Assembly: GCF_007970185.1 (NCBI RefSeq)
Contig: NZ_CP042431.1
Location: 7,051,342 to 7,115,341, forward strand
Reading direction: 5' to 3'
DNA from: Pseudobacter ginsenosidimutans
GTDB lineage: Bacteria > Bacteroidota > Bacteroidia > Chitinophagales > Chitinophagaceae
DNA: 64,000 bases
In this document: positions 9,954-16,895 of the stretch, piece by piece
Layout of the letters: every line of letters begins with the position of its first letter
Numbering within the stretch: position 1 is the first letter of the stretch
The notes under the pieces: generated by a model
Database searches by the model: none
What the model was told of the DNA's origin: nothing
Seen by the model: the letters and a program-made list of their open reading frames with translations, nothing else
Position numbers and translations under genes: made by a program

Positions 9954-9968
9954 GTAGTTATGTACTAC
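9954..9968. promoter_or_regulatory. Operator-like dyad in the susC leader
   Basis: The inverted repeat GTAGT-TATGT-ACTAC lies 14-28 nt upstream of the susC start and just downstream of the predicted transcription start. The core TAGT-N5-ACTA resembles the TnGT-spacer-ACnA layout of FadR/FCD-type GntR operators, although the spacer is longer than the three bases typical of FadR. The nearby GntR-type gene is the obvious candidate binder. This assignment is inference from position and symmetry. Confidence 0.4.
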
Positions 9969-9980
9969 ATATTACTAAAC

Positions 9981-10011
9981 CAAAGTAAGGGAAATTTTTA
10001 TGTAGGACAAA
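9981..10011 (-). promoter_or_regulatory. Bacteroidota-type promoter of the sialic-acid PUL
   Basis: On the minus strand TTTG (10011-10008) is followed after exactly 19 bp by TTACTTTG (9988-9981). This matches the Bacteroides sigma-ABfr form TTTG-N19-TAnnTTTG with one mismatch. Transcription would begin near 9975, giving a leader of about 35 nt that contains the dyad at 9954-9968. Confidence 0.55.
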
Positions 10012-10037
10012 TTAAATTTTGATGAAGTGGAAGGATT

Positions 10038-10463
10038 TTAGCGGGCAGATTCAATAATTGTGAATTGCCTGCGGAGGGAATCTGTGAGCGGGATTCCATG
10101 GTTTGCCCAATCCTCTCTCATGATCAATAGTTTATTGATTTCAGGATGCAGGCTATCATAGATCAAAGGAAACCGGAAATCCCTGTAATTGAAAATCATA
10201 AAATTCCGTTCTCCAAAAGACTCAAGGTCTTCTACCAGGATTTGTCCTGTAAAATTATTCTGATTGACTGAATAAGAATAAAAAAGACGAATCTGTCGGC
10301 CTCCTATCAGATTTTCTGAAGCGGAAGTGATGTTTGCAGCAGTAAGCTTCTTATGTTTTGCGAGTGATTTTTTTTCTTTCCAGGCATTGAAAGCAAGGAC
10401 TGCCAGCAGGAGCAGCAGCGCAGTAAGGACAACCCCAAATCTCTGTTGCGCTTTTTTCCTCAT
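10038..10463 (-). CDS. Small single-pass membrane protein, function unknown
   Basis: A 141-residue protein with a basic N-terminus (MRKKAQQR) and one transmembrane segment (VVLTALLLLLAVLAFNAW, about 10-28); the rest is hydrophilic. I do not recognise a family. Its start codon overlaps the stop of the GntR regulator by four bases (ATGA type), so the two are translationally coupled. No clear terminator separates it from the susC promoter downstream, so low-level read-through into the PUL is possible. Confidence 0.6.
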   Translation of the reverse strand: MRKKAQQRFGVVLTALLLLLAVLAFNAWKEKKSLAKHKKLTAANITSASENLIGGRQIRLFYSYSVNQNNFTGQILVEDLESFGERNFMIFNYRDFRFPLIYDSLHPEINKLLIMREDWANHGIPLTDSLRRQFTIIESAR

Positions 10464-11155
10464 TCCAGTTCTTTCAGCCTGTCGAAATGTGGTTTGAGGT
10501 GTTCATACATCCCCTTCTTGAAATCATCCTTTGTTCCTTTTTTCAGGATCTGAACCAGATCAAGGTGATTCACTTTTCCGGCAATCTTTTTCTTCTCTAA
10601 CGTAACTACATAACCGAATATAGGAAGCAGCATACTCTGGAACCGTTTTAAGGTATTGTTGCCGGTCATTTCATAGAGCTTGCCGTGGAATTCGATCTCG
10701 GATTTGATACGGAACTGTTTGCCGGAATCGTATTTCTCGGCCTTCGCGATGGCTTCCAGCTCTGCTACATCCTTATCTGTTTTACGCAGGAAAAGCAGAT
10801 CAGCGAGTCCCATTTCCAGCACAAGGCGAAGCTCAAAAATATCCTGCAATGTGTCTTTATCGATGATAAGTGGATCCAGTACTTTCTCGAAGGCGCCAAG
10901 TATATCGGGTTTGGTGAGCACCATTCCCCGCTTCTTTTTGGATTCGATCATTCCCAGCATACGCAGGCGGCTCAGCGCCTCACGAAGCACATTACGGCTC
11001 ACGCCCAGCGCTTCAGCCAGTTCAGCTTCCGTAGGCAATGCATCACCGGGAAGAAAAGGCTTGTTCTTCAGGTACTCACGTAATTTCACTTCCACCACAT
11101 CAGCCATGGTTGCAGGAACGATCTTTTCTAATCCATTATATACATTGGATGCCAT
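10460..11155 (-). CDS. GntR-family (FadR/FCD subgroup) transcriptional regulator
   Basis: A 231-residue regulator. The N-terminal winged helix spans about residues 20-85, with PGDALPTEAELAEALGVSRN and REALSRLRMLGMI. The C-terminal all-helical FCD domain shows IFELRLVLEMGLADLLF and EFHGKLYEMTGN, typical of ligand-binding FadR-like proteins that respond to organic or sugar acids. It is the nearest regulator to the sialic-acid PUL and in the same orientation, so control of that PUL by sialic acid or a catabolite is likely but inferred. It overlaps the next small gene by 4 bp. Confidence 0.85.
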   Translation of the reverse strand: MASNVYNGLEKIVPATMADVVEVKLREYLKNKPFLPGDALPTEAELAEALGVSRNVLREALSRLRMLGMIESKKKRGMVLTKPDILGAFEKVLDPLIIDKDTLQDIFELRLVLEMGLADLLFLRKTDKDVAELEAIAKAEKYDSGKQFRIKSEIEFHGKLYEMTGNNTLKRFQSMLLPIFGYVVTLEKKKIAGKVNHLDLVQILKKGTKDDFKKGMYEHLKPHFDRLKELE

Positions 11156-11203
11156 TCAAGTAGGAGTTTGGTGGCGAATTTAGTCTTTTTGTCCCACATA
11201 ACA

Positions 11204-11356
11204 TTATTGAGCCCGGATGATGGCCAGCATCTGCGCTATCCAGTTCTGGTCAGGCTTCAACTTTATGTCCTGCGAAGAACTGCCGCCGGAAACAGGTTGT
11301 GCATTTGCTCCAGACAGGATCAGTTCACCAGGGATAAAGGCCGGGAGTTTTCTCAT
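11204..11356 (-). CDS. Possible 50-residue small protein
   Basis: This short open frame reads MRKLPAFIPGELILSGANAQ, then a Ser/Gly-rich linker, then KLKPDQNWIAQMLAIIRAQ. Codon use resembles neighbouring coding DNA (many GCC, CTG and ATC codons), and it fills most of the gap between the GntR gene and the lipoprotein downstream. There is no Shine-Dalgarno site and I know no family. It could be a real small gene or chance. Confidence 0.3.
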   Translation of the reverse strand: MRKLPAFIPGELILSGANAQPVSGGSSSQDIKLKPDQNWIAQMLAIIRAQ

Positions 11357-11387
11357 GTTCGGCTTGTTACTGTGATCAAAAAGCCAA

Positions 11388-12095
11388 TCAATTCATTTTG
11401 AGAAAATCCAGCATTTGCCTGCTGCTTTCATCGATGGTCAACAAGACAGCCTCGTGTTGGACCCTGGCAGCAGCCTGTGCATTATCCAGTTCTGATTTTG
11501 TTTTTTTCGACAGTTGATCTTTTGTAACGATCGTGGAAAAGGGCACCATACCCGTTCTTACGTCCAGGAGAATAAGCTGGGTAGTGGCAAAGGCCTTGAG
11601 GTCCGGATTGGAGAAGGGCTTGTACCTTGAATAGATATCGCTGGCGATGCTGTACACCACCACCAGGTCAGATTGAAGGCGTACGGCGGCTTCGCGTAGC
11701 TGCGTGAAGGAAGGGGATTTCGATACAACGATCTCGGGGATAACAGACACTTTTTGTACGCGCGGGCTCTGGCGGAGCTTGGCTGTAAAACTGTCGAGGT
11801 AGCTTTGTTGCGTTTTCAGATAATCCTCATCGTTCCAGAAATAGCGGCGGCTGGCGCTGGTGTTATTGTCCAACCGGACGATCGCCACCCGCAACTGCTG
11901 CGGCAGTTTGTAATTGCCGTCGAGCAGGCGCTGGATATTCTCTTCGGATATAGAAGCGCTTTTATCGTTGAACAGTGATTGAGTGATCAGCGTATCAGCG
12001 GCACCGTAAGTATCTTCCATCCCGGAAGCATTGTAGCGGGCGGTTCCGCAGGAAAAAATAAAAAAAAGGACGGGAACTGTAATGATGAATTTCAT
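11388..12095 (-). CDS. Lipoprotein of unknown function
   Basis: A 235-residue lipoprotein when started at the ATG at 12095, where a signal and lipobox follow (VLFFIFSC, Cys14); upstream in-frame starts would add a non-signal extension. The mature protein contains LRVAIVRLDN, LVVVYSIASDIYSRYKPFSN and LDVRTGMVPFSTIVTKDQ. This strand order (a target parameter list, then a search for a common value 'type') recalls envelope proteins of the CsgG/TolB-like N-terminal fold, but the resemblance is loose and I do not assign a function. No operon partner is obvious. Confidence 0.6.
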   Translation of the reverse strand: MKFIITVPVLFFIFSCGTARYNASGMEDTYGAADTLITQSLFNDKSASISEENIQRLLDGNYKLPQQLRVAIVRLDNNTSASRRYFWNDEDYLKTQQSYLDSFTAKLRQSPRVQKVSVIPEIVVSKSPSFTQLREAAVRLQSDLVVVYSIASDIYSRYKPFSNPDLKAFATTQLILLDVRTGMVPFSTIVTKDQLSKKTKSELDNAQAAARVQHEAVLLTIDESSRQMLDFLKMN

Positions 12096-12174
12096 GGTGG
12101 AAAAGTTTAGCCCGCAATATATACAGTGCGTTATATAATTGCGGGCTAAGAAATTCTCAATTAACATTCCTTTG

Positions 12175-12711
12175 TTACGATCGGGCTACAGCCGGTTTCG
12201 CTTTCCGTTTCAGTATCAGGGCGCTGATCAACGCCACCACCAGTCCAACAGGCACAATTTCACTGTAAGTGAGCAGTATCACAAAGAGGGGGTTCTTGTA
12301 CCATTCTGAATACCGGGCCATACTCCTGGCCTGCTCCTGCAATTGTGCCGCCGTAGCTCCGCTGTCGGCTGCCCTTTTCATGGCGCATTTTGTATAGACC
12401 TCCATGAAATCAGGCACAAACAAATAATATTCTATCAGCCATACGGCAACATAAATGGTGGACGCCACCAGGGTTATGTACAATCCTATTTTGAATGCTT
12501 TCCCGAAACTGATCACCCCTCCATTGTATTTATCGCGATAGCTTTTCACGCCCACGAAAATAAAAGCGAAGGCGATCAGCATAGTGGCGTAGCCCACCAG
12601 GTCATTGCCTTTGAACTCCGGATTGGAGTACATCATAGTGGTTGCCACTATCATCATGGCAGTAACGATAGCACCGGCTATCAATCCGAAACTGAGCACA
12701 ATTTTCTTCAT
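12175..12711 (-). CDS. DUF4199 membrane protein
   Basis: A 178-residue integral membrane protein when started at the ATG at 12711 (MKKIVLSFGLIAGAIVTAMM), the usual DUF4199 beginning; in-frame ATGs at 12765 and 12780 would add up to 23 residues. About four transmembrane segments are visible (5-25, 34-50, 68-90 and near 150-170) along with the family-type GVKSYRDKYNGGVISFGKAFKIG. The biochemical role of DUF4199 is unknown. It lies beside a membrane-anchored LuxR-type regulator. Confidence 0.8.
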   Translation of the reverse strand: MKKIVLSFGLIAGAIVTAMMIVATTMMYSNPEFKGNDLVGYATMLIAFAFIFVGVKSYRDKYNGGVISFGKAFKIGLYITLVASTIYVAVWLIEYYLFVPDFMEVYTKCAMKRAADSGATAAQLQEQARSMARYSEWYKNPLFVILLTYSEIVPVGLVVALISALILKRKAKPAVARS

Positions 12712-12834
12712 GCGGAAGTCGATTTTTGATTGTTGGAAATGTGAAACGAAATTGGAGGATTCCATTTTTCCATCGTTCATACTTTCGGGTGATTTTCAGT
12801 ACAGACGCGGAATTACTACCAAATAGCGAAGCCT

Positions 12835-13305
12835 TCAGGATATCATCTGTAAACGTTTTGCCTTTTCAACGGCCTGTGTTCTCCTTTTCACATCCAGTTT
12901 TTCAAACAGACGGGAATTATGTGTTTTGATGGTATTGAGAGAAACAAATAACCGGTCTGCGATCTCCTGGTTGCTGAGCCCTTCAGCCATGCCCTGTAAT
13001 ACTTCCAGCTCCCGCTTGCTCAATCCGAGGGCATTGATCGCGGACTGGTTCAGGGGGGAAGCGGCAATCAGCGGCGACGCCGCAGAAATAATTTCAGGCC
13101 CTTTTTTCCTGGGTGATGAAAGCTTTCCGGCCAGCCAGATGCCGAGTAATGTGAACAGGATGGCAATGGCGCCGATATAGATTTCCAGTGAATTATTGAG
13201 TATAAGCAGTTTTAATTCAAGCCATTTCAACAGGAAGAGCAGTACGGCCAGTGAAGCGCCATACAAGAAGGTGAGTTTGTTTTGTTTCAAAAGACGAAGT
13301 AACAT
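12835..13305 (-). CDS. Membrane-anchored LuxR-type HTH regulator
   Basis: A 156-residue protein with two transmembrane segments (about 12-29 and 42-60) and a C-terminal LuxR/GerE helix-turn-helix (about 94-150), seen in LSKRELEVLQGMAEGLSNQE and LFVSLNTIKTHNSRLFEKL. No receiver domain is present, so it is a one-component membrane regulator. Together with the DUF4199 gene downstream (about 120 bp) it makes a pair found in many Bacteroidota genomes, though what it senses is not known. Confidence 0.82.
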   Translation of the reverse strand: MLLRLLKQNKLTFLYGASLAVLLFLLKWLELKLLILNNSLEIYIGAIAILFTLLGIWLAGKLSSPRKKGPEIISAASPLIAASPLNQSAINALGLSKRELEVLQGMAEGLSNQEIADRLFVSLNTIKTHNSRLFEKLDVKRRTQAVEKAKRLQMIS

Positions 13306-13392
13306 CCTGGATTGAATTGGCCTCTTCGGGCAGGATAAAATTAAAGATTTTTCCTGCTGTAGCCGCAGGATAGTATTGTATCAGGAAATACC

Positions 13393-13400
13393 TATATTTG
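13393..13400 (+). promoter_or_regulatory. Probable -7 element of the hybrid kinase transcript
   Basis: TATATTTG is a perfect TAnnTTTG match. I see no good TTTG at the expected -33 position. Transcription would begin near 13407, giving a leader of about 145 nt before the hybrid kinase at 13552; a 20-codon reading frame lies inside that leader. Confidence 0.45.
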
Positions 13401-13427
13401 GTTGCTCAGAAAGTAAAGAATACCGTT

Positions 13428-13490
13428 ATGCCTGGCAAACCAAAATCCACCAGGTATAAATCTAAAGCAAAGGCTCCTCTGATTAAATAG
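13428..13490 (+). CDS. Possible 20-residue basic leader peptide
   Basis: This frame reads MPGKPKSTRYKSKAKAPLIK and stops with TAG. It begins about 20 nt after the predicted transcription start and ends 61 nt before the hybrid kinase. The very basic composition (7 Lys/Arg in 20) is unusual for a random frame. It may be a leader peptide, a tiny nucleic-acid-binding protein or chance. Confidence 0.3.
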   Translation: MPGKPKSTRYKSKAKAPLIK

Positions 13491-13551
13491 CAACTGAAGA
13501 ATGCCTTCTAATGGCATAGGTTTACTATTTATTAACCATTAACTTAACGGT

Positions 13552-15387
13552 ATGCTTACATCTCTCATTAACCCTGTCATTTCCTTTTTCCATAAGGTAA
13601 GAATGGCTTTCGACGGTCGCTGGAGATGGTGGCTGCGTGTCTGCTCCAGTGGAGGCTCCCATATTATCGACGAACAGCAGAAAGAAAGATATACAAAGAT
13701 CAACCAGTTTGGGATACTGATGACTGTCATACTCGGCGCTTTCATTCCCGTATTCCACTATTTCGCACTTCCCAAACCAGATTTCCGCATCACCATTGGT
13801 ATCGCTGTTTATGCAGCGTTGAATTTTGTTGCCTGGAGGCTCAATAGAAAATGGCAGAAGCCCCTCCATGCAGCCTGGTTGTTGTACCTCACCACCTGTG
13901 TGGCCGTAGGTTATTTCGGATTGATGATGGGGCATTATATCAATTTGCAGTTCATGGTCTTCTTTATGCTCGCCATCGCCTTTCAGATCTTCCCGAATGG
14001 AAAATCACGCTATGGAGCTATCGCCATTGCTGTTCTGGTACTGGCGGTTCTGCAATGGGGCTATTTGAATTTCCCCCCATTCGTTTACCTGGACCCGATA
14101 GCAGATGCAACTTATATCAAAGTCATCCACCTCCTGGCAATGTACAGCGTACTGGCTGTTGTGCTGCTCACTTCCTGGACCTATGTGGTTAGTAAAGACA
14201 AGAGCCATAAACTGCAGAAGTCCAACCGGCATATCAAGACTTATATGGCGCATGTAACGCATGAAGTTCGTTCACCCATCAATGCCATCGGGCTGCTCAC
14301 CAAAAGGATGCACCGGGAGATCATGAACAACCCGAAGTATGCAGAGCTGGAAGCGTATGCACAGATGCTGAACATGGCCAGCCTCAACGCACAACAGGTG
14401 ATCTCCAATGTACTTACACTTTCAGAGATCGAGGCCGGCAAGCCAGAGCCCATTATCATTGAAACGTTCAACGTAAAACAATTCTTTACCAAACTGATCA
14501 GCGTTAGCAGTGTGCTTGGACAGAAAAAACAGATCCGCATCAACCTGCTCTTCGATCAGGTTCCTTCGCTGATCTCTTCTGATCCGCATAAGATCAGTCA
14601 TATCGTGAATAACCTGCTCTCCAACGCCATCAAATTCGGCAACAGGAAAAGCACCGTCACCATTACCGTCAATTGTGATGAATACAGTGGCAAATGGACC
14701 ATCGATGTGAAGAACCAGGGCAAGCCTATCCCCCCCGATAAAATGAGTTCGCTGTACGATCCATTTGTGCGTGGCCTGAATGGCACACTGGTGCCTGAAA
14801 GCAGCGGGCTGGGGCTCTTCATCACGCGCAATAAAGTGAATGCACTGGGCGGTGAGATCATTGCAGATTGCAAAGACGGTTTCACAATTTTTACTGTAAC
14901 ACTTCCGATGCAGTTGGGTAAACTGCGTGAAGTAGATAATAAGGAAGAGGAAGAAATGATCCAGACCAATTTCAAAGGCGCGCGCGTACTGGTAGCTGAA
15001 GATGATGCCCTCAATGCAAGGGCGCTCTCCATCAGTCTTGAAGCATTGGGTTGCCGCGTGGAAATTGCTGAAAATGGAAAAGAATTGCTTGACAAGGCCC
15101 AATCCATGCCGGACCTCATCATCATGGATTATCATATGCCGCTGATGAACGGCGAAACTGCTATCCGCTTACTCAAAGGCAATGAGCACCTGCGTTCCAT
15201 TCCGGTAGTGGTTACAACCGGTGATGTGTTCACAGATTCGCTCGACAAGCTCATGGCCGCCGGCGCTGAAGATTATATTCTCAAACCAATAGAAAGCCTG
15301 CCGCTGGCCAAAGTCCTGAGCAGGTACCTCGGCGCGGCCAGGATCTTTTCTATCAATCCACCACAGGAAAATATCAACTTAGGCTAA
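13552..15387 (+). CDS. Hybrid histidine kinase with six-TM sensor and C-terminal receiver
   Basis: A 611-residue membrane protein. About six transmembrane helices cover residues 52-212 with almost no periplasmic domain, so the signal is probably sensed within the membrane. HisKA follows with phospho-acceptor H237 (HVTHEVRSP); HATPase shows the N-box HIVNNLLSNAIKFG and G2-box SSGLGLFITRNKVNALGG. A receiver domain spans about 477-600 with EDD near 483-485, phospho-acceptor D526 (IIMDYHMP) and K578 (ILKPIE). No separate output protein is adjacent. The 3' end overlaps the convergent terpene-synthase gene by 14 bp. Confidence 0.92.
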   Translation: MLTSLINPVISFFHKVRMAFDGRWRWWLRVCSSGGSHIIDEQQKERYTKINQFGILMTVILGAFIPVFHYFALPKPDFRITIGIAVYAALNFVAWRLNRKWQKPLHAAWLLYLTTCVAVGYFGLMMGHYINLQFMVFFMLAIAFQIFPNGKSRYGAIAIAVLVLAVLQWGYLNFPPFVYLDPIADATYIKVIHLLAMYSVLAVVLLTSWTYVVSKDKSHKLQKSNRHIKTYMAHVTHEVRSPINAIGLLTKRMHREIMNNPKYAELEAYAQMLNMASLNAQQVISNVLTLSEIEAGKPEPIIIETFNVKQFFTKLISVSSVLGQKKQIRINLLFDQVPSLISSDPHKISHIVNNLLSNAIKFGNRKSTVTITVNCDEYSGKWTIDVKNQGKPIPPDKMSSLYDPFVRGLNGTLVPESSGLGLFITRNKVNALGGEIIADCKDGFTIFTVTLPMQLGKLREVDNKEEEEMIQTNFKGARVLVAEDDALNARALSISLEALGCRVEIAENGKELLDKAQSMPDLIIMDYHMPLMNGETAIRLLKGNEHLRSIPVVVTTGDVFTDSLDKLMAAGAEDYILKPIESLPLAKVLSRYLGAARIFSINPPQENINLG

Positions 15388-16507
15388 CAGGCTTACCAAC
15401 TTCGTGCAAGCGGGTTTCAGTCCAGATAGACTGTTCCCGCTTGTATCTTTTTGTATATACCTGCCACATCCAGGAGGCCTGCACAATCTTTTCCAAAGTT
15501 CCCATATGGGTGGTAATCGTGTCTGTTTCTTCAGATGCAGGCAGGCTTTGAATCCTGCTGTGTATACGGTCTGTAAGTGCAAGGAAGTCAGTTAATACAT
15601 TCTTCACAATGGAAGCCGCATAATGAATGATCTCCGTAAAGCTCATTTCGGGATTGTTCATAGCCACAGCCATTACCAGGTTGGGATCGGCATTGCGATC
15701 TATCACTTCCTTCTCGAAAGAAAAAAGATCATTGGTGAGGCAACCGAACAAGGCAACTGCCCTGTGGATCCTGCGCAGGTGCGCATCCAGCTTCACTTCC
15801 GCCAGCCAGTTCCAGTTGAGGAATTTATTATCGCTGTATTCAGCCAGGGAAATGATATGCGGCATACCACTGGTATGCTTGCGCATGCTGATATATTCCT
15901 CTACCGTTGGCATATAACCGAGAGCTGCAGCCGAATTATCTCGGTGTGTTACTTCAATATGATACAGATAGAGCTTGAGGAATTCCATGAACCAGGGCAG
16001 CGGGGAAATATCCCTTATTTCAGACAGCATTTCCACATTGGCCAGCTCAACACCCTGCGCTTCCGGTATTGTTTGTAATTCCTCGTCCAGCGATGTAATC
16101 CGGGCAATCAGTTCGCGGGCTTCCCGCTGCTGTTCTTTAGAGAGATACTTATAGATCTCGCGCCCCATAGTGTCGTTGAGATAATAATCAGTAGCGAGAT
16201 TCTTCACCAGGGCAGTAGCTCGCTGAAAATCGGCATCGGGAAAAAGGAAGAGGGCGCTTGTAACATAGTGCCTGGCATTGGGCAACCAGATACTGAATCG
16301 TTCGCCGAATTCTTTCACCACATCCACCAGCTCCTCCGTTTGTGGATGAGGGTTATACTGCCGGCAGTAATCTGATAAATTGAAATCATCCGGATTGAAG
16401 AGTTCACGGAGTGAGAATGCATCGGACTTAACCATCTCGGCATAGTCTCGCTGCACTCTGATCAGGGCAATACGGGTTGCTACCTGAACGGAATGTTCAT
16501 GTTTCAT
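15374..16507 (-). CDS. Class I terpene synthase-like protein
   Basis: A 377-residue all-helical protein with terpene-cyclase marks. These are an aspartate-rich motif D107-YYLND-T (variant of DDxxD, near residue 107-112), the RK pair in YISMRKHTSGM (about 206-215) and a complete NSE triad N259-D-L-F-S263-F-E-K-E267. Such enzymes ionise prenyl diphosphates using three magnesium ions. The first motif is degenerate, so activity or product cannot be predicted. No prenyltransferase or P450 is adjacent, so it is an orphan cyclase. A 23-bp dyad lies about 46 bp upstream and may control it. Confidence 0.8.
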   Translation of the reverse strand: MKHEHSVQVATRIALIRVQRDYAEMVKSDAFSLRELFNPDDFNLSDYCRQYNPHPQTEELVDVVKEFGERFSIWLPNARHYVTSALFLFPDADFQRATALVKNLATDYYLNDTMGREIYKYLSKEQQREARELIARITSLDEELQTIPEAQGVELANVEMLSEIRDISPLPWFMEFLKLYLYHIEVTHRDNSAAALGYMPTVEEYISMRKHTSGMPHIISLAEYSDNKFLNWNWLAEVKLDAHLRRIHRAVALFGCLTNDLFSFEKEVIDRNADPNLVMAVAMNNPEMSFTEIIHYAASIVKNVLTDFLALTDRIHSRIQSLPASEETDTITTHMGTLEKIVQASWMWQVYTKRYKREQSIWTETRLHEVGKPVSLS

Positions 16508-16895
16508 AAAACAAGGTTTAATGATTAATAGTATGTATCAGTCAATACAATCATTGCATCGCAATGCGAAGCAATATGCATACATAGGAAACATAGCTAT
16601 TGATGGATCAGGAACTGTTCTACAGGGAATGGATTGCAAAAGTTGCAGAGGGAGAGAGTAGGCTATCCTGACAAATTTCATCATAAAACGGGAAAAATGA
16701 ACAGTAGCCGCTGAGTTTATATTTTTTTCTACAGAGTTGTCTTTTACCATAAACGAAGTGTCTGGCATGGCATGATCAAATCGCTTTCAGCAACCGTAAA
16801 TACCTGAATCGAACCGCTGAACGGTGCCCCTTTGCGAGTTTTACCTTTATTCATTAGATTGCTGGATTCCAGAACCAACCAAACGGAGAATACAT
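16508..16895. other. Divergent intergenic region between terpene synthase and S10 peptidase
   Basis: About 390 bp without a convincing gene. It holds the dyad at 16553-16575, which probably serves the terpene-synthase gene. TACCTTTA at 16842-16849 is a near-match to the -7 box and is suitably placed for the carboxypeptidase. Nothing else is recognisable. Confidence 0.5.
16553..16575. promoter_or_regulatory. 23-bp operator-like palindrome upstream of the terpene synthase
   Basis: The arms ATTGCATCGCA and TGCGAAGCAAT are complementary around a central A, with only one mismatched pair (A16558/A16570). Ten of eleven positions pair. It lies 46-68 bp upstream of the terpene-synthase start codon. 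The symmetry suggests a dimeric regulator, but no regulator gene is adjacent. Confidence 0.5.
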
